Under the pieces are notes generated by a model. That model worked only from the letters and a program-made list of their open reading frames with translations. It was not told the origin of the DNA and searched no databases. 64,000 nt of DNA, taken from the NCBI GenBank assembly GCA_041659605.1, contig JBAZXW010000004.1, positions 173,734 to 237,733 of the forward strand, written 5' to 3'. The position numbers and the translations under genes were made by a program. Shown piece by piece: positions 1-8,395 of this stretch (positions within the stretch are counted from its first letter, which is position 1; each line of letters starts with the position of its first letter). Source of the DNA: Solimonas sp041659605 (lineage in GTDB: Bacteria > Pseudomonadota > Gammaproteobacteria > Nevskiales > Nevskiaceae).

Positions 1-393
1 GCCGGCGCCCGGTTCGGTCATGCCGATCGCGCCGATGCACTCGCCGCTGGCCATCTTCGGCAGGTACTTGCGTTTCTGCTCCTCGGTGCCCAGGTGCAGG
101 ATGTAGGGCGCGGCGATGTCCGAGTGCACGGTCAGGTTCGAGGCCAGCGCGAGGAAGCCCATGCGCGCGGCCTCCTCGACGACGACGCAGGAGAACGCGA
201 ACGGTGCGCCGATGCCGCCGTACTCCTCGGGCAGGTCGACGCACAGGAGACCCGCTTCACCCATCTTCAGGTACAGGTCCTTGGGCAAGATGCCGTCGCG
301 CTCCCACTTCTCGTAATGCGGCTCGACGGTGTCGGCGAGAAAGCGGACGACGGTGTCGCGGAACAGCGCAAGTTCTTCGGCGTGTGTGCTCAT
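1..393 (-). CDS. acyl-CoA dehydrogenase, N-terminal part (cut by window edge)
   Basis: Reading the minus strand from the ATG at 393 gives 131 codons with no stop before the window edge. The sequence has the acyl-CoA dehydrogenase N-terminal helical domain (FRDTVVRFLADTVEPHYEKW, then LPEEYGGIGAPF) and runs into the start of the middle domain at CIGAIGMTEPGAG, the usual FAD/substrate-side motif. The family oxidises acyl-CoA to trans-2-enoyl-CoA in fatty acid degradation. The catalytic glutamate and the C-terminal domain lie outside the window, so chain-length preference cannot be judged. It lies upstream on the same strand as nothing visible; aguB ends 25 bases upstream of its start. Confidence 0.88.
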   Translation of the reverse strand, partial: MSTHAEELALFRDTVVRFLADTVEPHYEKWERDGILPKDLYLKMGEAGLLCVDLPEEYGGIGAPFAFSCVVVEEAARMGFLALASNLTVHSDIAAPYILHLGTEEQKRKYLPKMASGECIGAIGMTEPGAG

Positions 394-417
394 CGGGGTT
401 CTTCGGCAATAACAGGA

Positions 418-1356
418 TCAGTCGCGATAACGGCGCACGAGATCGCCATAGGCGTCGATACGGCGGTCGCGCAGGAAAGGCCACCAGCGACGCACGTTCT
501 CGCTGCGCGCGCGATCGATGTCGACGACCAGGACCTGCGGCTCTTCGTTGGCGGCCGCGAGGATTTCGCCCTGCGGACCGCTGACGAAGCTGTGCCCCCA
601 GAACTGCGAGCCGGGCCACTGGCCGGTCGGGTCGGATTCGAAACCGACGCGGTTGGCGACCAGCACCGGCAAACCGTTGGCGATCGCGTGCGCGCGCTGG
701 ATCGTGACCCAGGCGTCGCGCTGGCGTGCCTGCTCCTCGGGCGTATCCTGCGGATTCCAGCCGATCGCGGTCGGATACAGCAGCAGATCGGCACCGGCCA
801 GCGCCATCAGGCGCGCCGCTTCCGGGTACCACTGGTCCCAGCACACCAGCACGCCGAGGCGGCCGACGCTGGTGTCGATCGGCGTGAAGCCGCCGCTGCC
901 GGCACTGTTCAGTGCATCTCCAGGCGTGCCCGCGACGCCGCTCGCGGCGTCGCCAGGCGTGAAGTAGAACTTCTCGTAGTAGCCCGGATCGTCCGGGATG
1001 TGCATCTTGCGGTAGATGCCGGCGAGGCTGCCGTCGCGTTCGAGCACCACCGCGGTGTTGTGGTAGAGCCCGGGTGCGCGGCGCTCGAACAGCGAGCCGA
1101 CAATGACGATCTTCAGACGCTTGGCCAGCTTGGAGAGCCACTGCGTCGACGGGCCGGGAATCGGTTCGGCGAGATCGAACAGCGCGGTGTTCTCATGCTG
1201 GCAGAAGTACAGCGAGGTATGCAGCTCCTGCAGCAGCACCAGCTGCGCGCCGCCGGCCGCTGCAGCCGCGATGCCGTGTTCGCTCATCTGCAGGTTGGTG
1301 TTGCGGTCGGCGGTGCAGGGGTGCTGCACGACGCCGACGCGGAGAGTGCTGTTCAT
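418..1356 (-). CDS. aguB: N-carbamoylputrescine amidase
   Basis: This 312-residue carbon-nitrogen hydrolase cleaves N-carbamoylputrescine to putrescine, CO2 and ammonia, the last step of the agmatine route. The nitrilase triad is visible: Glu in LLQELHTSLYFCQ, Lys in YRKMHIPDDPGYYEKFYFTPGD, and Cys in VLVCWDQWYPEAARLMALAGAD. I start at the ATG at 1356 (MNSTLRVGVVQHP) because family members begin the beta strand here; the open frame continues upstream only as overlap with aguA. The start codon overlaps the aguA stop by four bases, so the two genes are translationally coupled. Length and motifs are normal for AguB. Confidence 0.94.
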   Translation of the reverse strand: MNSTLRVGVVQHPCTADRNTNLQMSEHGIAAAAAGGAQLVLLQELHTSLYFCQHENTALFDLAEPIPGPSTQWLSKLAKRLKIVIVGSLFERRAPGLYHNTAVVLERDGSLAGIYRKMHIPDDPGYYEKFYFTPGDAASGVAGTPGDALNSAGSGGFTPIDTSVGRLGVLVCWDQWYPEAARLMALAGADLLLYPTAIGWNPQDTPEEQARQRDAWVTIQRAHAIANGLPVLVANRVGFESDPTGQWPGSQFWGHSFVSGPQGEILAAANEEPQVLVVDIDRARSENVRRWWPFLRDRRIDAYGDLVRRYRD

Positions 1357-2375
1357 CGGGGGGCGCTCGGATACTGCATGGTCACGCAATGCAGGCTGCC
1401 ATACTGCTGAATGAGGGCGCGGCAATCAATGCCGATGACCTCGCGTCCGGGAAAGCACGGGCGCAGGCGTTCGAGCGCGATCGCGTCGTTCGGATCCGCG
1501 TAGGTGGGTATCAGCACCGCGCCGTTCATGATCAGGAAGTTCGGATAGCCGGCCGGCAGGCGCCTGCCATCCGCGGCATGGATCGGCGCCGGCAGCGGCA
1601 GGGGCACCAGCTTGTAGGGGCGACCATCGAGCGTACGCAGCGCCTGCAACTCCCCTTCCATCGCCTTGAGATCGGCGTAATGCGCTTCCGTGACGTCGTC
1701 GCAGGCCTGGTAGGCGATCGTGCGCGCGTCGCAGAAGCGCGCAATGGTGTCGATGTGGCCGTCGGTGTCGTCGCCGATCAGGTCGCCGTGGCGCAGCCAC
1801 AGCACGCGCCGCACGCCGAACCAGGTTTTCAGTTTTTCTTCGATCTGCAACTGGCTGAACTGTGGATTGCGCGTCGGCGCGAGCAGACAGCGTTCGGTGG
1901 TCAGCAGCGTACCGATGCCGTCGGATTCGATGCCGCCGCCCTCGAGGACGAAGTCCAGGGTTTCGACCGGCGCGGCCAGCACGCCGTCGGCCGCGAGCGC
2001 ACGCGTGATGCGGTCGTCGAGGCGCGCGTCGAACTTGTTGCCCCAGCCGTTGAAGGTGAAATCGAGATGGACCGGGCGACCATCACGGAACACGGTGATC
2101 GGACCATGGTCGCGCGCCCAGACGTCGTTCGCCGGCGCGGCATGCAGGCGCAGGCGGTCGGCGCGAGCGCCGGCGACCAGCAGGCGGCGCCTGAGTGCGT
2201 CGACATCGTCGCCGCTGACGATCAGCAGGTTCTCGAAGCGCGTGATCGCGACCGCAAGTGCGGTGAAGGTCTGCTCGACGGCCGTGAAGACATCGGCGAA
2301 ATCGCCTTCGGGGCGCGGCCAGGTCAGCTGGACCATGGCTTGCGGAGCCCACTCCGCGGGTAACACAAGGTTCAT
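1353..2375 (-). CDS. aguA: agmatine deiminase
   Basis: This 340-residue peptidyl-arginine-deiminase-fold enzyme converts agmatine to N-carbamoylputrescine. Visible hallmarks are the N-terminal PAEWAPQAMVQLTWP, the substrate-side VWARDHGPITVF, the acidic/glycine motif LEGGGIESDG, the His motif GDDTDGHIDTIARF, and the catalytic cysteine in the C-terminal GSLHCVTMQ. It precedes aguB in the transcript and overlaps it by four bases, so the pair forms a two-gene operon for putrescine synthesis from arginine-derived agmatine. Nothing is missing or truncated. Confidence 0.95.
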   Translation of the reverse strand: MNLVLPAEWAPQAMVQLTWPRPEGDFADVFTAVEQTFTALAVAITRFENLLIVSGDDVDALRRRLLVAGARADRLRLHAAPANDVWARDHGPITVFRDGRPVHLDFTFNGWGNKFDARLDDRITRALAADGVLAAPVETLDFVLEGGGIESDGIGTLLTTERCLLAPTRNPQFSQLQIEEKLKTWFGVRRVLWLRHGDLIGDDTDGHIDTIARFCDARTIAYQACDDVTEAHYADLKAMEGELQALRTLDGRPYKLVPLPLPAPIHAADGRRLPAGYPNFLIMNGAVLIPTYADPNDAIALERLRPCFPGREVIGIDCRALIQQYGSLHCVTMQYPSAPR

Positions 2376-2432
2376 CTGCCATCCTCAAACGAAATGGGGC
2401 GCTTGCGCGCCCCACCTATCGGGAGGGCGATT

Positions 2433-2765
2433 CTAGGGTTCGGACTTCAACTCGTCCACGTTGTGCAAGGGCGCAGGCGCGTCCTTGACGACGACGTCGA
2501 TGACGATGTTGTTCTCGAAGAACACCGAATAGCCCGCGTAGTCCCAGCGTGTGATCGGCGGCTGGCGCGGACTGCCGCCACCGGCCGGCTCATGGCGGGT
2601 GAGGGGCTCTCCGTACGCGTGCAGAACGTTGGCCTGGCTCAAGCCGCGCTGCGGCAAATGAGCGGTGCTTGCCGCTTCGGGCTCGGGCATGTCCAGCACG
2701 TCCGCATGGGCCACTGGAATCAGCGCGAGGCCAACGGCTGCAGCCAAGAGAAAAGTCTTGTGCAT
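2433..2765 (-). CDS. small secreted protein of unknown function
   Basis: A 110-residue protein starting at the ATG at 2765 with a clear signal peptide (MHKTFLLAAAVGLALIPVAHA, cleavage after AHA). The mature part contains LSQANVLHAYGEPLTRHEPAGG followed by ITRWDYAGYSVFFENN. That pattern, a pathway of GEP then a WDY strand and a VFFE strand, recalls the small BamE/SmpA-like beta-alpha fold, but I cannot assign it. The open frame extends 19 codons upstream of this start; the signal peptide decides the choice. It is 57 bases upstream of aguA on the same strand and could be its leader gene. Confidence 0.72.
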   Translation of the reverse strand: MHKTFLLAAAVGLALIPVAHADVLDMPEPEAASTAHLPQRGLSQANVLHAYGEPLTRHEPAGGGSPRQPPITRWDYAGYSVFFENNIVIDVVVKDAPAPLHNVDELKSEP

Positions 2766-2904
2766 GAGAGGACTTGGGTGGCAAACCTTGAGCGGACTAT
2801 AACACCGTGACGGAGTCCGCAAATACCATCGCCGGGGCGCTTGATTACCCGGCGCGCTCGGCTAACATCGGCCCCTATTCCAATTTCAATTGACCGGGGT
2901 TTCC

Positions 2905-3435
2905 ATGTTGCGCTCACAGCGGCTTTTTGCAGCAGTGGTTTTATTGAGTCTGTTTGCGCTTCCCGCGCAGGCGCGCAAGCCGGCGCAGCCGGCGCCGGCG
3001 GGCGACAACTGGATCAGCTTCGGTGGCGGCTACTACAACGGGCAGGATTATGAAGCGCCGCCCGGGGAGCAGAAGGACGAGGCCGAACGCGTGGACGGCT
3101 ACGAAGGCATGCTGGCATTCAATGCGGCCGGTCCGGTGCTGTTGCGGCTGCGGGCGTCGTGGCTGCTCAATTTCACGAGCAATACGGCCGAGGAAGTCGG
3201 CGCGCTGGTCGGGCTGCCCCTGGGGCCCGATCGCCGGGTCTATCTGGCCGCAGGTGTGGCGCGCCTGACGGACGTCTCGAACGAAGGGCAGTCCCCGACG
3301 GTCGGCGTCCCCATCGAACTGCTGTTCTACCCGACGCGGGGTTTTGAAGTCAGCGTGCACGGCAATCTGAATCCGGACAGCGACTACATCGGCTTCACGC
3401 TCGGCGGCGTGTTCGGCAAGCAGCGCGCGCAGTAG
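2905..3435 (+). CDS. secreted beta-barrel-like protein of unknown function
   Basis: A 176-residue protein with a signal peptide (MLRSQRLFAAVVLLSLFALPAQA). The mature chain alternates hydrophobic and polar residues with many Gly and aromatic residues (WISFGGGYYNGQ, GPVLLRLRASWLLNF, RVYLAAGVARL, GFEVSVHGNL, YIGFTLGGVFG) and ends in an amphipathic strand. This is what an eight-strand outer-membrane barrel looks like by eye. The ATG at 2905 is chosen; an in-frame TTG at 2890 would precede it without adding a better signal. It stands alone between the divergent gene at 2765 and lolC. No specific function can be given. Confidence 0.72.
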   Translation: MLRSQRLFAAVVLLSLFALPAQARKPAQPAPAGDNWISFGGGYYNGQDYEAPPGEQKDEAERVDGYEGMLAFNAAGPVLLRLRASWLLNFTSNTAEEVGALVGLPLGPDRRVYLAAGVARLTDVSNEGQSPTVGVPIELLFYPTRGFEVSVHGNLNPDSDYIGFTLGGVFGKQRAQ

Positions 3436-3490
3436 CTGGCGGTCGAGACGTCCGGCCCGAGCGTGCCTGGCTATGGTCTAATGCGCGCGC

Positions 3491-4738
3491 ATGCACAACC
3501 CCTATGAGCTCTACGCCGGGCTGCGCTATACGCGCGCCAAGCGGCGCAATCACTTCATCTCCTTCATCTCCGCGGCCTCGATGGCGGGCATCGCCATCGG
3601 CGTGATGGCGCTGATCACCGTGCTGTCGGTGATGAACGGATTCGAACGAGAACTGCGCACGCGCATTCTGGGCATGGCCTCGCACGCGACGATTTCCGCC
3701 TATCGCGGCGGCCTGGAGAACTGGCCGGACGTGGCGCGACAGGCGCAGGCGAATCCCGAAATCATCGGGCTTGCCCCCTATATCGAGGGCGAGGGCATGG
3801 TGAAGGTCGGCGGCGAGTTGTCAGGCACGCTGCTGCGCGGCATCCTGCCGGCCCAGGAACAAGGGGTCTCGGACATTGGCGCGCACATCACCGCCGGCGC
3901 GCTCGATACGCTGGAACCCGGCGCGTTCAACATCGTGCTCGGCTACGAGCTCGCTTCGGCGTTGGGCGCGACGGTCGGCGACAAGGTCGACCTGATGATT
4001 CCCCAGGCCAGCGTCACGCCGGCCGGCGTGCTGCCGCGCTTCCGGCGCTTCACCGTGTCCGGCATCTTCCGCATCGGCATGTACGAGTTCGATCGCGGCC
4101 TGGTGCTGGTGCACCTGGCCGACGCGCAGGCCCTGCTGCGCATGGGCGAGTCGGTGACCGGCGTGCGCCTGAAGCTGCGCGACCTGTTCGACGCGCCGCG
4201 CGTGTCGCGCGAGCTGGCCGGCGATCTTCCGGGGATGTACTACGTCAACGACTGGACGCGCAGCCACGCCAATTTCTTCCGCGCGGTGCGCACGGAAAAG
4301 ATGGTGATGTTCATCATCCTGTCGCTGATCGTCGGCGTCGCCGCGTTCAACATCGTTTCAACGCTGGTGATGGTCGTGCAGGACAAGCAGGCCGACATTG
4401 CGATCCTGCGTACGCTCGGCGCAACGCCGCGCTCGATCATGGCGATCTTCATGGTGCAGGGTTCGATCATCGGCTTCGTCGGCACGCTGCTGGGCGTCGC
4501 CGGCGGCATCGCGCTGGCGCTCAACGTCGAAAGCTTGGTGCCCTTGCTCGAACGCCTCACCGGCCAGCAATTCCTGTCGCCGGATGTGTACTACATCAGT
4601 GATCTGCCGTCCGAGCTGAAGACGACCGATGTGGTTCGCATCGCCGCGCTGTCGCTCGCGCTGGGCCTGCTGTCGACGCTGTACCCGGCCTGGCGCGCAT
4701 CGCGCGTGCAGCCGGCGGAGGCGCTGCGGTATGAGTGA
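3491..4738 (+). CDS. lolC: lipoprotein-releasing ABC transporter permease, LolC/LolE family (possibly LolF-type)
   Basis: A 415-residue inner-membrane permease that passes outer-membrane lipoproteins to LolA. The N-terminus has the family signature (YELYAGLRYTRAKRRNHFISFIS) and first membrane helix (SMAGIAIGVMALITVLSVMNGFE). A periplasmic domain of about 220 residues follows, then three C-terminal helices with the FtsX-type stretch VQDKQADIAILRTLGATPRSIMAIF. Only one such permease gene is present next to lolD, while enterics have both lolC and lolE. Its stop overlaps the lolD start by eight bases, so they are co-translated. Confidence 0.93.
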   Translation: MHNPYELYAGLRYTRAKRRNHFISFISAASMAGIAIGVMALITVLSVMNGFERELRTRILGMASHATISAYRGGLENWPDVARQAQANPEIIGLAPYIEGEGMVKVGGELSGTLLRGILPAQEQGVSDIGAHITAGALDTLEPGAFNIVLGYELASALGATVGDKVDLMIPQASVTPAGVLPRFRRFTVSGIFRIGMYEFDRGLVLVHLADAQALLRMGESVTGVRLKLRDLFDAPRVSRELAGDLPGMYYVNDWTRSHANFFRAVRTEKMVMFIILSLIVGVAAFNIVSTLVMVVQDKQADIAILRTLGATPRSIMAIFMVQGSIIGFVGTLLGVAGGIALALNVESLVPLLERLTGQQFLSPDVYYISDLPSELKTTDVVRIAALSLALGLLSTLYPAWRASRVQPAEALRYE

Positions 4739-5432
4739 GTCGGTCATGGACGGCCTGATCCTCCGCGCGACCGGTCTGGGCAAGACCTTCGACGACGGTC
4801 GCCTGCGCCTCGAAGTGCTGCGCGATGTCAATCTCGAAGTGCGGCGCGGCGAGCGTGTGGCGATCGTCGGCGCCAGCGGTACCGGCAAGTCGACGCTGCT
4901 GCATTGCCTCGGCGGCCTGGATGCGCCGACCGCGGGCGAGGTCTGGGTGGGCGGCGAGCGCATGTCGAGCCTGACCGATGCCGCGCGCAGCCGTTTGCGC
5001 AATCGCGCGCTCGGATTCGTCTACCAGTTCCACCACCTGCTGCCCGAATTCAGCGCGCTGGAAAACGTCGCGCTGCCGCTGCAGATCCGGCGCGTGACAG
5101 AGCGCGAGGCATATGCGCAGGCCCGCAGCCTGCTGGAGCGCGTCGGCCTGGGTGAGCGCCTGCAGCACAAGCCGGGCGAGCTGTCCGGTGGCGAGCGGCA
5201 GCGCGCGGCAGTGGCGCGCGCGCTGGTCACCCGGCCGGCCTGCGTGCTGGCCGACGAGCCGACCGGTAACCTCGATCGCGGCACCGCCGAGCGGGTGTTC
5301 GAGCTGATGCTGGAACTCAATCGCGAGCTGGGGACGAGTCTCGTCGTGGTGACGCATGACCTGACGCTGGCCCGGCGTATGGACCGGGTCGTGACGCTGG
5401 ACGCGGGGCAGCTGAAAGCAGAACAAGGATAG
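4731..5432 (+). CDS. lolD: lipoprotein-releasing ABC transporter ATP-binding protein
   Basis: A 233-residue ATPase that powers lipoprotein release from the inner membrane with the permease encoded just upstream. Walker A is GASGTGKSTLL, the signature motif is LSGGERQR, Walker B is VLADEPTGNLD, and the switch His is in VVTHDLTLARR. I place the start at the ATG at 4731 (MSESVMDGLILRA), inside the end of lolC; the longer open frame upstream is only overlap with lolC. The length matches LolD. comEC begins 42 bases downstream. Confidence 0.95.
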   Translation: MSESVMDGLILRATGLGKTFDDGRLRLEVLRDVNLEVRRGERVAIVGASGTGKSTLLHCLGGLDAPTAGEVWVGGERMSSLTDAARSRLRNRALGFVYQFHHLLPEFSALENVALPLQIRRVTEREAYAQARSLLERVGLGERLQHKPGELSGGERQRAAVARALVTRPACVLADEPTGNLDRGTAERVFELMLELNRELGTSLVVVTHDLTLARRMDRVVTLDAGQLKAEQG

Positions 5433-5474
5433 GAGCGCGGCGGTCCTCGCGGCCGCCAGCGGGAGGGATGCGAT

Positions 5475-7769
5475 GTGGACGCGGTGCCGGATCGTGTCGT
5501 AAGCGCCCCGCGCGCGGCTGCCGATCTGCGGTGGCTCGTGCTGGCGTTCAGCGCCGGCGTTCTGTCGGTGCTGGCACTGCCGGCGTTGCCCGCGCCGGCG
5601 GTTTGCGCTGCGCTGGCCGTGACCGTGCTGATGCCGTGGCGAGGGCGGGTGCTGTGGGCGGGCGCGGTGCTCGGCGTGCTGCTGGCGACCTGGCAGGGGC
5701 AGCGTTATCTGGATCAGCGCTGGCCGGCGGCGCGGCACGGCGAGACGCTCTGGGTCGAGGGCATCGTCGCGTCGCTGCCGGAGCGGCAGCCGGGTGCCGA
5801 GGCGGGGATCGCCGACTGGCGGTTCCGCTTTGAAACTGCGCGCTCGGACCTGCCGCGGGCGATCCGCGTGTCGTGGTACCGGACCGAGGTGCGGCCGGAG
5901 GCGGGGCAATGCTGGCAGCTGCAACTGCGCCTGCGCACGCCGCACGGTTCGCTCAATCCTGGCGGCTTCGACTACGAGGGCTGGCTGCTGCGCGAAGGCA
6001 TCGGTGCGCTGGCCAGCGTGTGGGATGCCCGGCGCTGCGAAGCCGCCGGCGCAGCGCCGGTTCAGCGGCTGCGCCAGTCCGTCGTCGATCGGGTGCGCCC
6101 CGTGCTCGGCGAGACGCGTGCGGCGGCCCTGATCGCTGCGCTGACCGTGGGCGACACCTCGGGCCTGAGCGACGCCGACTGGGATCTGTTCCGCGTCACC
6201 GGCACCAGTCATCTGGTCGCGATCTCCGGCTTCAATCTCGGCATCGTCGCCGGTCTGGCCTTTTTCATGCTGCGCTGGACCTGGACGCTGTGGCCGTCGC
6301 TGTGCCTGCGCGTGCCGGCGCAGCGCATCGGGCTGTTCGGCTCGGGCGTCGTTGCCGTCGGTTACGCGCTGCTGGCGGGCTTCGAGCCGCCGGTGACGCG
6401 CGCGCTGATCATGCTGCTGGTGCTGATTGCGGCCGCCACGCTGAACCGCCTGCAAGAGCCGTCGCGGGCGCTGGCCTATGCATGGGGCTTGATCCTGCTG
6501 CTGGATCCGTTCGCCGTGCTCAGCCCGGGCCTGTGGCTGTCGTTCGGCGCCGTCGCCGCCATTCTCTATGTCAGCCAGGGGCGTCTGCGTCGCACTTCGG
6601 CGTGGCGGCTCGCCTTGCGCGTTCAGCTGTTCCTGAGTGTCGCGCTGGTGCCGCTGACGCTGTATTTCTTCGACGGGCTGGCGTGGCTGTCGCTGCCGAT
6701 CAACCTGATTGCTGTGCCGGTTTTCAGCGTGTTGACGCCCTGGCTGCTGATCTCGGTCCTGACGGCAGCGATGCATCCGCTCTTCGGCGAGTGGTGCCTG
6801 CGTGCGAGCGCAAGCCTCCTCGATGGCGTGATGTCGGGTCTGCAGCTCGCGGCCGGCGGCGCACCCTGGGCCTGGATTCCGGCCAGTCCTGCGGCGCCGG
6901 TGCTGATGCTCGGCGCGATCGGCGCGGTACTCGCCTTCCTGCCGCGCGGCGTGCCGCTGCGCGGGCTGGCCATACCCTGCCTGGCGGTCCTGCTGGTCCC
7001 GCGATCCGATGGCGGACCCGCACTGGAGCTGACCGCACTCGACGTCGGCCAGGGGACCGCGGTGGTCGTGCGAACCCCGCGGCACGCACTGCTGTTCGAT
7101 GCCGGCCCGGCATACGATGGCGGGTTCGATTCAGGCCGCTCGATCGTTGCGCCGTTCCTGCTGCAGGCAAACCTGCGCCGGGTGGATACCTTGCTGCTGT
7201 CTCATGCCGACAACGACCATGCCGGCGGCGTCGGCGCCATCCGCAAGCTGCTGCGGCTCGATCGGGAGATCGGCACCGACGCCGGTCAGCCCTGCGTGCC
7301 GGGGCAGGCCTGGGCCTGGGACGACATTCGTTTCGAGATTCTGCATCCGGACGACGGTGGCTGGTCGGACAACAATCGGTCCTGCGTATTGAAGATCCAC
7401 GGGCCGTTCAGCGTCCTGCTGACCGGCGACATCGAACACGCGGCCGAACAGCGATTGCTGCGCGATCGGCGGTCCGCCTTGCGCGCGGACGTGTTGCTGA
7501 CACCGCATCACGGCAGCGGGACGTCGTCGACCGCTGAGTTCATCGAGGCGGTGCAACCGGCGATCGCGATCCATTCCGCAGGCTGGCGCAGCCGCTACGG
7601 GCATCCGCGCGCGGACGTGGTCGGGCGTTATGCGGCGCTCGGGGCCGCGCAGTACACGACGGGCGTCAGCGGTGCCGTCCGGGTCGTCGCGGGTGCCGAT
7701 GGCCGGCCACAGGTCGACACCTGGAGAGTCCGGGCAGCACGCTGGTGGAATGCGGCGGTGGAGCCGTGA
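5475..7769 (+). CDS. comEC: DNA internalization-related competence protein ComEC/Rec2
   Basis: A 764-residue membrane channel for uptake of single-stranded DNA across the inner membrane in natural transformation. The order is N-terminal hydrophobic segments and an OB-like soluble domain (about residues 25-190), the Competence membrane domain (about 215-500, starting LIAALTVGDTSGLSDADWDLFRVTGTSHLVAISGFN), and a C-terminal metallo-beta-lactamase domain (about 515-760) with LLLSHADNDHAGG, LLTGDIE and LTPHHGS metal ligands. The start is the GTG at 5475. It follows lolD closely, an arrangement also seen in other proteobacteria. All three domains look intact. Confidence 0.94.
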   Translation: MDAVPDRVVSAPRAAADLRWLVLAFSAGVLSVLALPALPAPAVCAALAVTVLMPWRGRVLWAGAVLGVLLATWQGQRYLDQRWPAARHGETLWVEGIVASLPERQPGAEAGIADWRFRFETARSDLPRAIRVSWYRTEVRPEAGQCWQLQLRLRTPHGSLNPGGFDYEGWLLREGIGALASVWDARRCEAAGAAPVQRLRQSVVDRVRPVLGETRAAALIAALTVGDTSGLSDADWDLFRVTGTSHLVAISGFNLGIVAGLAFFMLRWTWTLWPSLCLRVPAQRIGLFGSGVVAVGYALLAGFEPPVTRALIMLLVLIAAATLNRLQEPSRALAYAWGLILLLDPFAVLSPGLWLSFGAVAAILYVSQGRLRRTSAWRLALRVQLFLSVALVPLTLYFFDGLAWLSLPINLIAVPVFSVLTPWLLISVLTAAMHPLFGEWCLRASASLLDGVMSGLQLAAGGAPWAWIPASPAAPVLMLGAIGAVLAFLPRGVPLRGLAIPCLAVLLVPRSDGGPALELTALDVGQGTAVVVRTPRHALLFDAGPAYDGGFDSGRSIVAPFLLQANLRRVDTLLLSHADNDHAGGVGAIRKLLRLDREIGTDAGQPCVPGQAWAWDDIRFEILHPDDGGWSDNNRSCVLKIHGPFSVLLTGDIEHAAEQRLLRDRRSALRADVLLTPHHGSGTSSTAEFIEAVQPAIAIHSAGWRSRYGHPRADVVGRYAALGAAQYTTGVSGAVRVVAGADGRPQVDTWRVRAARWWNAAVEP

Positions 7770-7783
7770 GGCGCTGCCCGCAG

Positions 7784-7810
7784 GATGGGCTGAGCTTCGC
7801 GAAGCCCATC
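7784..7810. repeat. intergenic hairpin between convergent genes
   Basis: Arms gatgggct (7784-7791) and agcccatc (7803-7810) form an 8-bp stem in the 65-bp gap between the stops of comEC and hisI. A further gatgggct follows at about 7829. There is no T-tract, so it is more likely a short dispersed repeat or a rho-type end than an intrinsic terminator. Confidence 0.45.
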
Positions 7811-7834
7811 AATCGCTGCAAGGGCGATGATGGG

Positions 7835-8323
7835 CTACAGCTTCGTCGGATTCGGCGCGTCGCCGTAGATTTCCTTCGGATCGAAGGTCTTCTCGGCCTC
7901 ACGGTAGATCAGCGCGCGTTCGGCAGGGCCGGCCCCGGTCGGCACCGAGCGGTAGAAACAGGAACGGAAGCCAACATGGCAGCTGGCGTCGCCGACGACA
8001 TCGACCTGCAGCCAGACCGCGTCCTGGTCGTCGTCGATGCGCAGGTCGACGACCTTCTGCACCAGTCCGCTGGTGGCGCCCTTGTGCCAGAGCACCTGGC
8101 GCGAGCGCGACCAGTAATGCGCTTCGCCGGTCGCAATCGTGCGCTTGAGCGCTTCCGCGTTCATGTAGCCCAGCATCAGCACTTCGCCGGTCTTCGCCGC
8201 GGTCGTGACGCAGGGCATCAGGCCGTGTTCGTCGAACTTGGGGGCGAGCTCATGGCCTTCCTCAACCTGCTCGATGCTGACGCGGGAGGAGAAGCGGACG
8301 TCGGGCTGCGGATCGGTGGCCAT
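7835..8323 (-). CDS. hisI: phosphoribosyl-AMP cyclohydrolase
   Basis: A 162-residue enzyme opening the purine ring of phosphoribosyl-AMP in histidine synthesis. The family core is complete: VTTAAKTGEVLMLGYMNAEALKRTIATGEAHYWSRSRQVLWHKG, then the metal-binding D-x-D-x-D in LRIDDDQDAVWLQVD and the cysteines in DASCHVG and SCFYR. I start at the ATG at 8323 (MATDPQPDVRF); an in-frame extension to 8368 adds nothing conserved. It is a stand-alone HisI with no fused HisE domain and is separated from other his genes; hisZ lies about 22 kb away. Confidence 0.93.
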   Translation of the reverse strand: MATDPQPDVRFSSRVSIEQVEEGHELAPKFDEHGLMPCVTTAAKTGEVLMLGYMNAEALKRTIATGEAHYWSRSRQVLWHKGATSGLVQKVVDLRIDDDQDAVWLQVDVVGDASCHVGFRSCFYRSVPTGAGPAERALIYREAEKTFDPKEIYGDAPNPTKL

Positions 8324-8395
8324 TACTGCTGCGGCGGGGGTACGAAAAGGGGCGCTTTTATACCACAAGCGCCGCGGCGGCCGCCGACGGCGACG

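Noticed and set aside
94..1410. Long open frames opposite aguB, and many similar long frames elsewhere on strands opposite real genes (for example 4596-7085, 11495-13681, 13317-15743, 16398-19247).
   Set aside because: They are antisense to well-recognised genes, are rich in Arg/Ala/Gln as expected for GC-rich shadow frames, and contain no known motif.
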